Of a stretch of 64,000 nt of DNA, positions 17,602 through 27,373 are shown piece after piece (within the stretch, counting starts at the first letter, position 1; each line of letters begins with the position of its first letter). Source of the DNA: Pseudobacteroides sp. Lineage in GTDB: Bacteria; Bacillota; Clostridia; Acetivibrionales; DSM-2933. The DNA lies in assembly GCF_036567765.1 (NCBI RefSeq), contig NZ_DATCTU010000007.1:1-64000 (forward strand), written 5' to 3'. The notes beneath the pieces were generated by a model that ran no database searches, had not been told where the DNA came from, and worked only from the letters and a program-made list of their open reading frames with translations. The position numbers and the translations under genes were made by a program.

Positions 17602-18630
17602 ATGATTGAAATTCAAAACATGTCTAAGCGGTACGGAAATGTTAATGCCGTTAGAGATCTGAGTTTTACTCTTGAAAAGGGAGAAATTCTGGGATTTCTT
17701 GGTCCGAACGGTGCCGGTAAGAGCACTACCATGAATATTATAACCGGTTATATACCGCCTACCAGTGGGTCGGTGAAGGTGTGCGGTTATGATATTATGG
17801 AAGAGCCTGTGGAGGTAAAAAAAAGGATTGGGTATTTGCCTGAGCAGCCGCCGCTTTATATGGATATGACTGTAAAGGAATATCTGAACTATGTATGCGA
17901 TTTGAAGTTTGTCAAAAAGAGTCTTAGAAAAAATCAGTTGGATGATGTAATGGATCTGGTTAAAATCGGTGATGTAAGAGGCAGGATTATCAAAAACCTA
18001 TCAAAGGGTTACAAACAAAGGGTAGGCCTTGCACAAGCTTTAATTGGCTCACCGGAGGTTCTGATCCTTGATGAACCTACAGTTGGTCTTGATCCTAAAC
18101 AGATAATTGAAATAAGAAATCTGATAAAGGCACTTGGCAGGGAACATTCAATAATATTAAGTTCACATATTCTACCTGAAGTAAGTGCGGTTTGTGAGAG
18201 AGTAGTAATTATTAACAAGGGAAGAATTTCTGCTGTTGATACCCCTGAAAATCTTTCAAAGGCTATGGATGCCGATGCGAGATATACTGTAGCTGTTGCA
18301 GGACCTGAAGAGTCTGTAAAGGATATTATAAAAGGACTGCATGGAGTAAATAAAGTTGAAACAACTTCCACTAAAAATAGCGACATAAGTAGTTTTGTAA
18401 TTGAGTCAATCAGAGAAGCAGATATAAGAAAGCCTATGTTCTTTGAACTGGCAAAAGCAGGATATCCTATTATGGAGCTTAAAGCAATGGATATGTCTCT
18501 TGAGGATGTATTCCTGCAGATTACAAGAAACGATGTGGTTCTAACAAAAGATGTTGTTGAATCGGATAAGGCAGCCCAAGAGGTTGAAGAGGCTGTCGAA
18601 AATCCTGTTGAAGAGAAGGAGGTTGAATAG
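17602..18630 (+). CDS. ABC transporter ATP-binding protein (GldA-like)
   Basis: 342 residues. Walker A GPNGAGKSTT, a signature of the form LSKGYKQR, Walker B LILDEPTVGLDP, and the switch histidine in SSHILPE match the CcmA/NatA/GldA class of ATPases. The C-terminal ~110 residues form the extra domain common in GldA-like proteins and end in a Glu/Val-rich acidic tail. It starts a tight four-gene operon with the permease, a GldG-like protein and a DUF4340 protein, a set common in non-gliding bacteria where the substrate is unknown. ATG with a GGGGGG-rich site upstream. Confidence 0.9.
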   Translation: MIEIQNMSKRYGNVNAVRDLSFTLEKGEILGFLGPNGAGKSTTMNIITGYIPPTSGSVKVCGYDIMEEPVEVKKRIGYLPEQPPLYMDMTVKEYLNYVCDLKFVKKSLRKNQLDDVMDLVKIGDVRGRIIKNLSKGYKQRVGLAQALIGSPEVLILDEPTVGLDPKQIIEIRNLIKALGREHSIILSSHILPEVSAVCERVVIINKGRISAVDTPENLSKAMDADARYTVAVAGPEESVKDIIKGLHGVNKVETTSTKNSDISSFVIESIREADIRKPMFFELAKAGYPIMELKAMDMSLEDVFLQITRNDVVLTKDVVESDKAAQEVEEAVENPVEEKEVE

Positions 18631-18631
18631 G

Positions 18632-19363
18632 ATGGGGTATCTATCAAATGTAGTAAGTGTTTATAAAAAAGAGACAAGGTCTTATTTTAATTCCCCTATG
18701 GCTTATATTATACTTGGCCTCTTTATGTTTATATCATCTATATTATTTTTCCTTATAAATCTGAATAATAGTTATGGAACATTGTCATGGATGTTTAGGG
18801 AACCGATTTTTTCATTGATACTCATTATGTTTAGTTCAATATTGACAATGAGAATGTATGCGGAAGAAAGAAAAAACGGTACAGAGGTCCTTCTGTTTAC
18901 ATCACCAAGTAAGATTTCCAGTATTGTAATCGGTAAGTTTTTAGCAGCATATACTCTTTTCCTTGCTATGACTGCACTTACGCTGGCTTTCCCACTTGTT
19001 ATTGTCATATTCAAAGGAGCATTCACACCACAGATGATAGGTGGTTATGTTGGCTTTATACTTTTTGGTTCATGTCTTATTTCAATTGGCTTGTTAGCTT
19101 CAGCATTGACAGAGAATCAGATTATAGCTGCAATTATAAGTTTTATATCAATGTTCTTCCTTTTTATAACAGGTATATTTGCAAGTACCTTTGGAGGAGT
19201 TGTAACTGAAATTCTCAGATGGGTTTCACTTTTTGAAAGATTTACAGACCTTTCTTCCGGGATATTCCGTTTGGGTACTATGACTTACTTTGCAAGTGTT
19301 ACTGTAACATTGATTGTTATAACATTTTTGATAATTGAAAAAAGACGTTGGAGTCAGGGGTGA
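18632..19363 (+). CDS. ABC transporter permease (GldF-like)
   Basis: 243 residues from the ATG one base after the ATPase stop; GAAGGAGG lies in the ATPase end. Six membrane segments are visible, with YKKETRSYFNSPMAYIILG at the start, a hallmark of the ABC-2/GldF family, and a final helix ending in EKRRW. It forms the membrane pore of the ABC complex with the upstream ATPase. The stop overlaps the ribosome-site region of the next gene, which indicates one transcript. Confidence 0.88.
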   Translation: MGYLSNVVSVYKKETRSYFNSPMAYIILGLFMFISSILFFLINLNNSYGTLSWMFREPIFSLILIMFSSILTMRMYAEERKNGTEVLLFTSPSKISSIVIGKFLAAYTLFLAMTALTLAFPLVIVIFKGAFTPQMIGGYVGFILFGSCLISIGLLASALTENQIIAAIISFISMFFLFITGIFASTFGGVVTEILRWVSLFERFTDLSSGIFRLGTMTYFASVTVTLIVITFLIIEKRRWSQG

Positions 19364-19368
19364 TAAAA

Positions 19369-20781
19369 ATGACAAATAAAAACTCAAAGAGTTTTAAATA
19401 TGGTGCAGCGGCATTATTGACTGCTGTGATAGTTATTGCAATTGCAATAATTGTAAATCTTATTGTGATCAGACTTGATATCCAATGGGATTTAACAACT
19501 AACAAAATATATAGCTTGAATAAGACTTCCGTAGATTTTGTTCAGAAGCTTACAAAGGATGTTACCATATATGGATTATATGATAATACCAAAATTGAAA
19601 GCGGAGATACGTATGCAATAGTTAATGAGCTTCTTAAGCAGTACAAGAATGCATCACCTAAAATTGCTATAAAATATGTTGATGTTGATAAGGATCCAGG
19701 TATAATCAATCAGCTCGATCCTCAGAAAACAAAAACAATTGCAAAGGGAGATATTTTAGTATCCAGCGGCAAGAAGCTGGACGTTATACCTGCAGCCAGC
19801 ATTACTTATTCCCAGTCCACCCAAATGGGTCAGGATACAAGCCTGTTGGTTGAAAACTATATAACTACCGCTATAAAGAGGGTTAGCAGTGACAAGACAC
19901 CAACAATATATTACACTACAGGTCACAACGAAAATTTACTTGTTGAAGAATTCAACCAGATCAGAATAGCAGTAGAAGGCGGCGGATATTATACCAAAGC
20001 ATTGAATCTCCAGACAGAACCTAAAGTTCCAGATGACTGTGAGCTAATATTTGTTATGGCTCCTAAATCAGATTTATCAACTGATGAAGCAAAAAAGGTT
20101 ACCGACTATCTTGATAGGGGCGGTAAAATATTCTTTGCGTTTGATCCGGTTGTACCAAATCAAAATCTGCCGGCATTTGACAAGATATTAGGCCAGTACA
20201 ACTTTAGCCTCAATTATGACAAGGTTAAAGAAGGGGATAAAAACAGGTATGTATCGGGAGATGCAAACAACCTATTGGTATTCCTTGAATCAAATGCTAT
20301 TTTAGGGGAAATACCTGCAGGCCAGTATGCCATAAATATGCCGAATTCAAGAAGTATCAATATTTTGAAAACAGTGAAGGAAGGCCTTGAAATTGTATCA
20401 CTTGCAAAGACATCCGAACAAGCAGTGGGTATGCAGATTGACAAATCAAAAGGAAAAGATATAAACGGTCCTTTGGATGTTGTAGTTGCTGCAGAATATA
20501 CCGGAGGCATGCAGGACAGCAGAATAATGGTGTGGGGTAACGCCTCAATGTTTAAGGATCAGTACATTAACCAAAACACATACCAGATTCTAGCGGTTTG
20601 CATGGGATGGCTTATTCAGAACAAGGATGATATGGGCATACCGCCAAAGAGCCTCAATTTAGAAACAATTACCATTTCTCAAACCAATGCAAACATCACC
20701 GGTATAATACTGGTTGGTGCCATACCACTTCTGATATTTGGATTGGGTACCTTCGTATGGCTTAGGAGGAGGCATTTATGA
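19369..20781 (+). CDS. GldG-like ABC-associated protein
   Basis: 470 residues from the ATG at 19369 (CAGGGGTGA upstream; a TTG further 5' is in frame but inside the permease gene). An N-terminal membrane helix (about 13-35) leads into a large extracytoplasmic domain with the GldG pattern (LTTNKIYSLNKTSVDFV, IYYTTGHNE, FFAFDPV), and a C-terminal membrane helix ends in WLRRRHL. Known as the auxiliary extracytoplasmic subunit of GldAFG-type transporters. Its stop overlaps the start of the DUF4340 gene (ATGA). Confidence 0.85.
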   Translation: MTNKNSKSFKYGAAALLTAVIVIAIAIIVNLIVIRLDIQWDLTTNKIYSLNKTSVDFVQKLTKDVTIYGLYDNTKIESGDTYAIVNELLKQYKNASPKIAIKYVDVDKDPGIINQLDPQKTKTIAKGDILVSSGKKLDVIPAASITYSQSTQMGQDTSLLVENYITTAIKRVSSDKTPTIYYTTGHNENLLVEEFNQIRIAVEGGGYYTKALNLQTEPKVPDDCELIFVMAPKSDLSTDEAKKVTDYLDRGGKIFFAFDPVVPNQNLPAFDKILGQYNFSLNYDKVKEGDKNRYVSGDANNLLVFLESNAILGEIPAGQYAINMPNSRSINILKTVKEGLEIVSLAKTSEQAVGMQIDKSKGKDINGPLDVVVAAEYTGGMQDSRIMVWGNASMFKDQYINQNTYQILAVCMGWLIQNKDDMGIPPKSLNLETITISQTNANITGIILVGAIPLLIFGLGTFVWLRRRHL

Positions 20782-22175
20782 GAACGTTCAAGAATGTTAT
20801 TATTCTTGCAGTAGTAATGGTTGTTTTAGTTGGTGCTTTGGTAGCTGTTAGTGTATTTAAAAAAGACAATGAGGAGAATGTTCAGGCAGAACCTACATCG
20901 AATCTCATACCATTAATGGATGCCAAGAAAGATGATATTACAGAATATACTATTGAAAATCAAGGTAATAAGTTTACTGTAACCCATAAAGGAACTGACT
21001 GGGTGCTGACTTATCCTGCAGGGGTCAATTACAGTAAAATAGAAACTGAGAACATGGCTAATAATGCCAATTCTATAAATGCGACAAGGGTTATTGAAGA
21101 AAATGCAACTGATTTAAAGACATACGGTCTTGATACACCGGCCATAGTTTCTGTGAAAACAAAGGATGGTAAGGAGCAGGTTATTGAGATAGGTGCTAAT
21201 ACACCGACAGATGATGGTACCTATGTAAAAACCAAGGGATCAAATACTGTTTATCTTGTAGACAAGTACAGCGTAAGCTCCTTTAAGGTCTCCAAGTACT
21301 TTTTCTGGCAGAGGGTGCTATTTGATATGACAACAGAAGATATCAATTCGTTAACTCTTGAACGTCAGGGAAAAGTGGCTTTCAAGGTTAAACTTGACAG
21401 TGATAAAAAATGGTATCTGACTGAGCCTTTGGAAGGTGCGGCAAATTCAAACAAATTGGAGCCTTATTTGAACGGGATCCCAAATTTGACAGCAAATTCA
21501 ATCGAAGAGGATAAGCCAAAGGATCTTGCAGAATTTGGCCTTGATAAACCATCTTATGTTATGACTCTTGATACAAAAAAAGGAATCAAAAAGCTCTATC
21601 TGGGCTCTGAGATTATAAAGGGTCAAGAGATATATGGAAAGCTTGAAGGCAGCGATACAGTTTATATTCTTCCTGTTTCAAGCTTAAATTACCTTGACTT
21701 ACCGCTTAAAGAACTGGTTGAAGGTTTGGTTTACTGTCCTGACATATACGATGTAAATGATTTTACAATTGATATGGATGGTAAGACTACACAAGTCAAG
21801 CTCCAGCTGGATGAAAAGAAGGATACCGATAAGGATAAATTCTTTGTAAACGGTAAAGAGGCAAACAAAAAGAACCAGCAGGGAGAAGTGTTTGTAAGGG
21901 TATTGTACAGGGCAATAATCGGAATCGGTTTTATCGATCTTGATGCTGAAAATAAAGCTGTTCCTCCAGGAAAGCCTGAAATTACCTTCACCTATAACTT
22001 GAAAAAGGCACCGGGTAAAGTTACTGTTGAGTATATTCCTAAGGATACATCAACCTATTATGCTGTGATTAATGGGAAGTTCACGGGCAAGATTGTATCA
22101 AAGATGGAATTCGATATGCCTGGTGGTGCAAAAGATTCTCTCAGGAAACTGTTTGAATCACTTGACAGCAAGTAA
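20778..22175 (+). CDS. DUF4340 domain protein
   Basis: 465 residues: one N-terminal membrane helix (about 7-28) and two repeats of an extracytoplasmic DUF4340-type domain, each with the phrase DLKTYGLDTPAIV or DLAEFGLDKPSYV. DUF4340 proteins regularly accompany GldAFG-like ABC operons and are thought to work with the GldG-like protein outside the membrane. Start overlaps the preceding stop by four bases; a strong terminator follows. Confidence 0.85.
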   Translation: MRTFKNVIILAVVMVVLVGALVAVSVFKKDNEENVQAEPTSNLIPLMDAKKDDITEYTIENQGNKFTVTHKGTDWVLTYPAGVNYSKIETENMANNANSINATRVIEENATDLKTYGLDTPAIVSVKTKDGKEQVIEIGANTPTDDGTYVKTKGSNTVYLVDKYSVSSFKVSKYFFWQRVLFDMTTEDINSLTLERQGKVAFKVKLDSDKKWYLTEPLEGAANSNKLEPYLNGIPNLTANSIEEDKPKDLAEFGLDKPSYVMTLDTKKGIKKLYLGSEIIKGQEIYGKLEGSDTVYILPVSSLNYLDLPLKELVEGLVYCPDIYDVNDFTIDMDGKTTQVKLQLDEKKDTDKDKFFVNGKEANKKNQQGEVFVRVLYRAIIGIGFIDLDAENKAVPPGKPEITFTYNLKKAPGKVTVEYIPKDTSTYYAVINGKFTGKIVSKMEFDMPGGAKDSLRKLFESLDSK

Positions 22176-22209
22176 TAAGACAAAGTACAGATTCACACTT
22201 AATATAAAA

Positions 22210-22247
22210 ACTAAAACCCTTTAATTTAAAGGGTTTTAGTTTTTTTA
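22210..22247 (+). terminator. Rho-independent terminator of the gldA-like operon
   Basis: AACTAAAACCCTTTAA pairs with TTAAAGGGTTTTAGTT and is followed by a run of T. Confidence 0.9.
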
Positions 22248-22336
22248 AAATCATAATATGTTAAAATTAATTAGAATTAATTAAACAGTCCCACATAGAA
22301 TTATATTGAAATATTTCTTATGTCTGGGGTGTTTTT

Positions 22337-23380
22337 TTGAGTGAGGAAATAAAAAACATTTATAAAGTTGCAAGCATCTATGTGACGACAATAATAGGGG
22401 CAGGGTTTGCTTCAGGGCAGGAGATTGCCAGGTTTTTCTCTGGCTATTACAAAGGCGGATTCTATGGCATAGTGGCTGCCGGAGTATTATTTGCCATAGT
22501 AGGTTGGTTTGTTCTTGACAGGGTTTACATAGGAAGAATAAAGAATTACGAAGAGTTCCTATACCCTACTGTGGGATGGGTTTTTGGAAGGGTTATGGAT
22601 ATTGTGGTGACACTGTTTATGTTTTCTGTGTTAAGCATAATGGTAGCTGGGCTTGGCAGCATATTATCCGATAAACTGAGTTTTTCTTTACCTCTAGGAG
22701 TAACGATAATGGCTTTTGTCTGCATGCTGCTTATGCTGACAGATATCAGGGGAATAGTGGCATTAAGCAGTTTAATAACTCCCATTCTTATTCTGGGAAT
22801 AGTTTTTACAGGGTTTTATGTTATAATATTTAGAGACTCATCAGTATTTAGTATGACAGGTACTTTAAAGGGTATTACAAATAACTGGGTTTTATCTTCC
22901 CTCATATATGTAAGCTATAACAGTATTATGTCAGTTGTTGTAATGTCTAACATGCTTCCTTACCTCAAAACAAGAAAAACAGGGGTTTTAGCAGGAATTC
23001 TAGGTGGAGTGTCATTATGTGCAGTAGCACTTTTGCTAAATACAGTTATCAATATTTTTTACTCTGAAGTTTCAGGCAAGGATTTTCCCATACTAACTAT
23101 TTTGGAAAAATACGGTGCTTATTTTACCAGCTTTTATACCTTTATATTATGGCTGGCAATGTTTTCATCTGCAGTAACTTCCGGATATTGCCTGGTTGAC
23201 AGAATAGGAAGTAAAGTTAAGATAAACAGAAAGCTGATAACGGTTCTGACCTGCATACTGATTATTCCTGTTTCCTGCTTCGGGTTTACAAACCTTATAG
23301 CTTCTCTTTACACGACTTTTGGTTATATAGGTTTGTTTATGGTATTTGCAATTTTATTTCAAGAATTCAAGAAGGCCTAG
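22337..23380 (+). CDS. YkvI-type membrane protein
   Basis: 347 residues with about ten hydrophobic segments. The start TIIGAGFASGQEIARFFSGYY is the signature of the YkvI family, related to the LeuT-fold amino acid/polyamine transporters; GAGFASGQE recalls the unwound substrate-binding helix of that fold. It is likely a secondary transporter in the cell membrane with unknown substrate. The start is a TTG with a weak GGGG site. The gene stands alone after a terminator. Confidence 0.75.
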   Translation: MSEEIKNIYKVASIYVTTIIGAGFASGQEIARFFSGYYKGGFYGIVAAGVLFAIVGWFVLDRVYIGRIKNYEEFLYPTVGWVFGRVMDIVVTLFMFSVLSIMVAGLGSILSDKLSFSLPLGVTIMAFVCMLLMLTDIRGIVALSSLITPILILGIVFTGFYVIIFRDSSVFSMTGTLKGITNNWVLSSLIYVSYNSIMSVVVMSNMLPYLKTRKTGVLAGILGGVSLCAVALLLNTVINIFYSEVSGKDFPILTILEKYGAYFTSFYTFILWLAMFSSAVTSGYCLVDRIGSKVKINRKLITVLTCILIIPVSCFGFTNLIASLYTTFGYIGLFMVFAILFQEFKKA

Positions 23381-23445
23381 GGTAAGTTATTTAATTGTAC
23401 ACAACTTTACTTAAAGAAATTTTGAAATTATGCTGTAGTGTGTGG

Positions 23446-23498
23446 TAAAATAATAAATTATTACAGAAGTATGATAAAATAATAAATTATTACAAAAG
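23446..23498 (+). repeat. Two 24-base direct repeats in promoter position
   Basis: TAAAATAATAAATTATTACA-G/A-AAG occurs at 23446-23469 and 23475-23498 with one mismatch, period 29 bases, ending about 20 bases before the next start codon. The half AATAATAAATTATT is nearly palindromic. Likely a duplicated promoter/operator segment. Confidence 0.55.
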
Positions 23499-23517
23499 AA
23501 AATCGGAGAAATAAATT

Positions 23518-24747
23518 ATGAAACATTCCGAAAAAGATAAGGGCAGTAAGGTTGTGTATACGGATAGGGCAGGAGGAGGAAGCTTAAAGCTTAGAAATTT
23601 TGCTGTATTTCTGGTTCTTGTCTTAGTAGTAGTAGGTACATCTGCATTCATGTATTTAAAAAGCAAAAATGTTGACATTGAAAACATGAGCTTTAAAGAT
23701 ATAGTAAGTGAGTTAATGGATATAACGGGAAATAACGGCGGCAATAAAATTGCCAAGGAAATAGAGTTCGGTGCAAATGAGAAGCATGTTTTTACTACCT
23801 GTAAAGGCCTAATTATCGAGAGCGTTAAGAACAGAGTAAAAGCTTTGAATGAACATGGTGAGGAACAGTGGGTCGTCTCGGTATATGCTGGAAACCCAAT
23901 TGTGAAGAGTGCCGGTTCCTATATAATGGTAGCGGATCTAGGAGGCAAAGATGTTTATCTGCTTTCAGGCAAGACACTTAAGTGGAGCCAGAAGATGACC
24001 GGTAACATTATAAACGCCGATGTAAACGAAGCGGGATATGTATCCGTTGTCAGAGAGGAGAAAGGCTACAGGGGTGCAGTTACAATTATAAATAAAAGCG
24101 GCAGGGTGGTTATCACAAAAAAGATGGCCAAAAGGTTTGTTTTTATGTCAGAAGTATCACCTAAAGGCGATAATTTGGTGATTAACGGATTCGATGCTTC
24201 AGGAGTTAAATCCAAAGCTGTGGTTATATTGGACGATTTTAGCAAGGATATAAAAAATGCCCTTGATACTGGGGAGACTTCCTTGTTCCCTATTGTTGGA
24301 TTCTTTGATAATGGCGATTTGGCAGCAGTTGGAGATTCCAGTGTTTACTTGTTTGATGATAAAGGAAAGACAAAATGGGTACAAAAACTAACCAACAAAA
24401 GCGTGATATGCGGAGATTTATTGACAGGAGATTCAATTGTTGCTGCATTAAGTGATATGGATAGTTCGGGAAAGATAACAGGGAATAAAACAGATATAAC
24501 TCTTATTAATGAGGATGGGGAGAAGAGTGTGATTTATTCCACAGACATGAGGGTAAAAAACATAAAGACATATAATGGAATCGTTGCCGTTAATACAGGA
24601 ACTTCTGTATATTATATAAACAGCAAGGGTAAACTTCTAGGCAAGTTTGATTCAAAAACAAATATTTCCGATGTGCATTTTATAAGCAGGCAAAAAGCTG
24701 TCTTAGTTTGTAAAGACAGTTTAATTATAAACAATATACATTTATAG
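23518..24747 (+). CDS. Membrane-anchored beta-propeller protein (DUF5711-like)
   Basis: 409 residues. A basic N-terminus and a membrane helix (about 28-47) precede a domain of repeated four-strand units (for example GLIIESVKNRVKALNEHGEEQW, VYLLSGKTLKW, SVYLFDDKGKTKW), read as PQQ/WD-like propeller blades. This matches the DUF5711 family of Clostridia. Probable extracytoplasmic scaffold or sensor; function unknown. It is followed after 24 bases by cvpA, so the two are likely cotranscribed. Confidence 0.7.
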   Translation: MKHSEKDKGSKVVYTDRAGGGSLKLRNFAVFLVLVLVVVGTSAFMYLKSKNVDIENMSFKDIVSELMDITGNNGGNKIAKEIEFGANEKHVFTTCKGLIIESVKNRVKALNEHGEEQWVVSVYAGNPIVKSAGSYIMVADLGGKDVYLLSGKTLKWSQKMTGNIINADVNEAGYVSVVREEKGYRGAVTIINKSGRVVITKKMAKRFVFMSEVSPKGDNLVINGFDASGVKSKAVVILDDFSKDIKNALDTGETSLFPIVGFFDNGDLAAVGDSSVYLFDDKGKTKWVQKLTNKSVICGDLLTGDSIVAALSDMDSSGKITGNKTDITLINEDGEKSVIYSTDMRVKNIKTYNGIVAVNTGTSVYYINSKGKLLGKFDSKTNISDVHFISRQKAVLVCKDSLIINNIHL

Positions 24748-24771
24748 AGATAAGCATTACAGGAGGATAAA

Positions 24772-25461
24772 ATGAATTGGTGTGATTTGGTAGTTATAGG
24801 AATAATTTTGGGGTTTGCAGTTTATGGTATGTCTAAGGGATTTATTATGAGCGTATTCAAATTGCTGTCTTTTGTAATTTCTTTGGTGCTGGCATTTCTA
24901 CTCTATCCGTATGTCTCCAAGTTTTTGATGGGAACAGCATTGCATGACAAGATAAAAGAAAAGATACTTGATACCTTGATACTTCAACAGTCAGGAACTT
25001 TAGCAGGAGCGAAAAATGCTGTGGCTGACAAAGTGGTGGAAAGCCTGAATGTACCAGGATTCTTAAAGGATGTAATAAAGAGTAAGTTTCCCGACCCTAC
25101 CAAGCTTATAGATTTACAGCAGATAAATAATATTATAAGTGAAGAAATGACCAAAATCGTAATTTACGTTATAAGCATGATTCTTTTATATGTATTGGTA
25201 AGGGTCATACTGGTATTTGCAAAGTTCATACTGGGGGAAATATCAAAGCTGCCAGTCTTCAAACAGGTCGATAAGGTTGGGGGATTTGCATTCGGAGGAG
25301 TTGAAGGCTTTCTTACTGTCTATATAATATTTACAATATTAATGATATTCAGTGCGGCACCTAGCTTTAAAGGCCTATTCGATTCTTTGGAAGGTTCAGT
25401 TGTAGCTAAATATATCTTTGAGCATAATTTCATATTTAACCTGTTATCAGGAAAGGGATAA
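24772..25461 (+). CDS. CvpA family membrane protein
   Basis: 229 residues. The start NWCDLVVIGIILGFAVYGMSKGFIMS is typical of CvpA (colicin V production) proteins, with four membrane helices split by a central loop (about 75-125). GAGGATAA... the AGGAGG site precedes the ATG. CvpA proteins are linked to envelope homeostasis, and in Firmicutes often sit near cell-division or DNA-repair genes; here the partner is the propeller protein. Confidence 0.85.
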   Translation: MNWCDLVVIGIILGFAVYGMSKGFIMSVFKLLSFVISLVLAFLLYPYVSKFLMGTALHDKIKEKILDTLILQQSGTLAGAKNAVADKVVESLNVPGFLKDVIKSKFPDPTKLIDLQQINNIISEEMTKIVIYVISMILLYVLVRVILVFAKFILGEISKLPVFKQVDKVGGFAFGGVEGFLTVYIIFTILMIFSAAPSFKGLFDSLEGSVVAKYIFEHNFIFNLLSGKG

Positions 25462-25508
25462 CCTGGATAAAACAAATACTGGGAAAACCATAAATCTACT
25501 AAAAACAC

Positions 25509-25538
25509 TGGACAGGGTTATATAAATCGTAGTAAAAT
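25509..25538 (+). promoter_or_regulatory. Candidate promoter for ilvD-ilvB
   Basis: TGGACA, 18 bases, TAAAAT, just after cvpA. It implies a leader of about 130 bases containing the hairpins at 25555-25600. Confidence 0.45.
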
Positions 25539-25554
25539 ATCTTTAATATAAATT

Positions 25555-25608
25555 CCAGATTATTTCTGGGTTAATAATTAGCCGGGTCAAACCCCCGGCT
25601 ATTGTTTT
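25555..25608 (+). terminator. Tandem hairpins: cvpA terminator or ilvD leader attenuator
   Basis: A weak hairpin (CCAGA...TCTGG, 25555-25569) is followed by a strong one (AGCCGGG with CCCGGCT, 25580-25600) and ATTGTTTT. As a promoter candidate lies upstream of both, the second may terminate within the ilvD leader. No T-box motif or branched-chain leader peptide is visible. Confidence 0.6.
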
Positions 25609-25676
25609 AATGTCTAATGTATACAATAAGAGAGAGGACTATTTAAATATAGAACTGGAAAGTGAGGATTATGAAT

Positions 25677-27344
25677 ATGAGAAGTGATGTTGTAAAAAAA
25701 GGTATAGAAAGAGCACCTCACAGATCTTTGTTTAAAGCAATGGGATATACTGATGAGGAAATTAAACGCCCGCTGATTGGGGTTGTCAACTCAAAAAGTG
25801 AGATTGTACCGGGACATATCCATTTAGACCAGATTGCTCAAGCAGTAAAGGCAGGAATAAGGATGGCAGGAGGAACTCCTGTTGAATTTGGTTCAATAGG
25901 TGTTTGCGACGGTATTGCAATGGGTCATATGGGAATGAAGTATTCACTGGCAACAAGAGAGTTGATTGCCGATTCCTGCGAAGCAATGGGGCTTGCCCAT
26001 AGCTTCGACGGAATGGTTTTTATTCCAAATTGTGACAAGATTGTACCTGGAATGCTTATGGCGGCGGCCAGAATAAATGCTCCCGCTATTGTAATAAGCG
26101 GTGGCCCCATGCTTTCACTGAACAAAAACGGTAAACAGCTGGATTTAAACAGTGTTTTCGAAGCAGTAGGCTCATATAAGGTAGGTAAAATAAATGAAGA
26201 AGAGCTGTGTGATATTGAAAACAGTGCATGTCCAGGGTGCGGATCATGTTCCGGTATGTTTACTGCAAATTCAATGAACTGTCTAACTGAGGTTCTTGGT
26301 CTAGGACTCCCGGGCAATGGTACAATACCTGCTGTATATGCCGAAAGAATCAGGCTTGCTAAAATGGCAGGTATGAAAATAATGGAGTTGGTTGAGAAAG
26401 ATATAAAGCCTTCCGATATATTGACTCCTAAAGCATTTGAGAACGCCCTGGCTATGGATATGGCTCTTGGTTGTTCAACAAATTCAGTGCTTCATTTACC
26501 GGCAATAGCAAATGAAGTTGGTGTGGAAATTAACCTTGACATAATAAATGAGATCAGCAATAAGGTACCTAATCTGTGCAAGCTTGCACCATCAGGACAC
26601 CATCACATACAAGACCTCTATGCTGCTGGAGGGGTACAGGCAGTTATGAAGGAACTAACTAAGAAAAACCTTCTGAATCTGGATTTGATAACTGTTACAG
26701 GTAAAACAGTAGGTGAAAATATTGAAAAGGCAAAGGTACTGGACAATGATGTTATAAGAGATATCGACAACCCATACAGTGCTACAGGCGGAATAGCCAT
26801 ACTAAAAGGTAATATAGCTCCCGACGGTGCTGCTGTCAAGCGTGCAGGTGTTGCAGCGGAAATGCTTGTCCACAAAGGTCCTGCAAGGGTGTTTGACTCG
26901 GAAGATGCAGCGATTGAAGCCATATATAACGGAAAAATAGTTAAGGGTGATGTTGTAATTATACGGTATGAAGGGCCTAAGGGTGGTCCCGGTATGAGAG
27001 AGATGCTCGGTCCTACATCGGCAATTGCAGGTATGGGTCTTGATAAGGATGTAGCACTTATAACGGACGGACGTTTCTCTGGTGCTACAAGAGGTGCTTC
27101 CATAGGTCATGCTTCACCTGAAGCTATGGAGGGCGGACCTATAGCAGCTGTAGAGGAAGGGGATATTATTAGCATTGATATAGTAAATGGGAAATTGGAT
27201 GTTGATCTAAGTGACGAGGAAATTGCAAACAGGCTTAAGGATTGGACTGCTCCGGCTCCCAAGATAACAAAGGGGTACCTTGGAAGGTACTCTAAGCTTG
27301 TAAGCTCTGCAAGTACAGGTGCTGTTTTAAGTAAGAATGTATAA
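25677..27344 (+). CDS. ilvD: Dihydroxy-acid dehydratase
   Basis: 555 residues, normal size. It dehydrates dihydroxy-isovalerate and dihydroxy-methylvalerate in valine/isoleucine synthesis. The Fe-S ligands are in NCDKIVPGM and [17 protein letters not shown], with [15 protein letters not shown] and the C-terminal [11 protein letters not shown] motif. The start [18 protein letters not shown] is the family's usual N-terminus; the GAGG site is 9 bases upstream of this ATG, while the ATG six bases earlier is too close to it. ilvB follows after 29 bases. Confidence 0.95.
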   Translation: MRSDVVKKGIERAPHRSLFKAMGYTDEEIKRPLIGVVNSKSEIVPGHIHLDQIAQAVKAGIRMAGGTPVEFGSIGVCDGIAMGHMGMKYSLATRELIADSCEAMGLAHSFDGMVFIPNCDKIVPGMLMAAARINAPAIVISGGPMLSLNKNGKQLDLNSVFEAVGSYKVGKINEEELCDIENSACPGCGSCSGMFTANSMNCLTEVLGLGLPGNGTIPAVYAERIRLAKMAGMKIMELVEKDIKPSDILTPKAFENALAMDMALGCSTNSVLHLPAIANEVGVEINLDIINEISNKVPNLCKLAPSGHHHIQDLYAAGGVQAVMKELTKKNLLNLDLITVTGKTVGENIEKAKVLDNDVIRDIDNPYSATGGIAILKGNIAPDGAAVKRAGVAAEMLVHKGPARVFDSEDAAIEAIYNGKIVKGDVVIIRYEGPKGGPGMREMLGPTSAIAGMGLDKDVALITDGRFSGATRGASIGHASPEAMEGGPIAAVEEGDIISIDIVNGKLDVDLSDEEIANRLKDWTAPAPKITKGYLGRYSKLVSSASTGAVLSKNV

Positions 27345-27373
27345 TAACTAAAATGGAATAGGAGGAGAATAAA

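Noticed and set aside
25509..25676. T-box riboswitch before ilvD
   Set aside because: The conserved AGGGTGGNACCGCG T-box core and a specifier stem are not present; only simple hairpins are.
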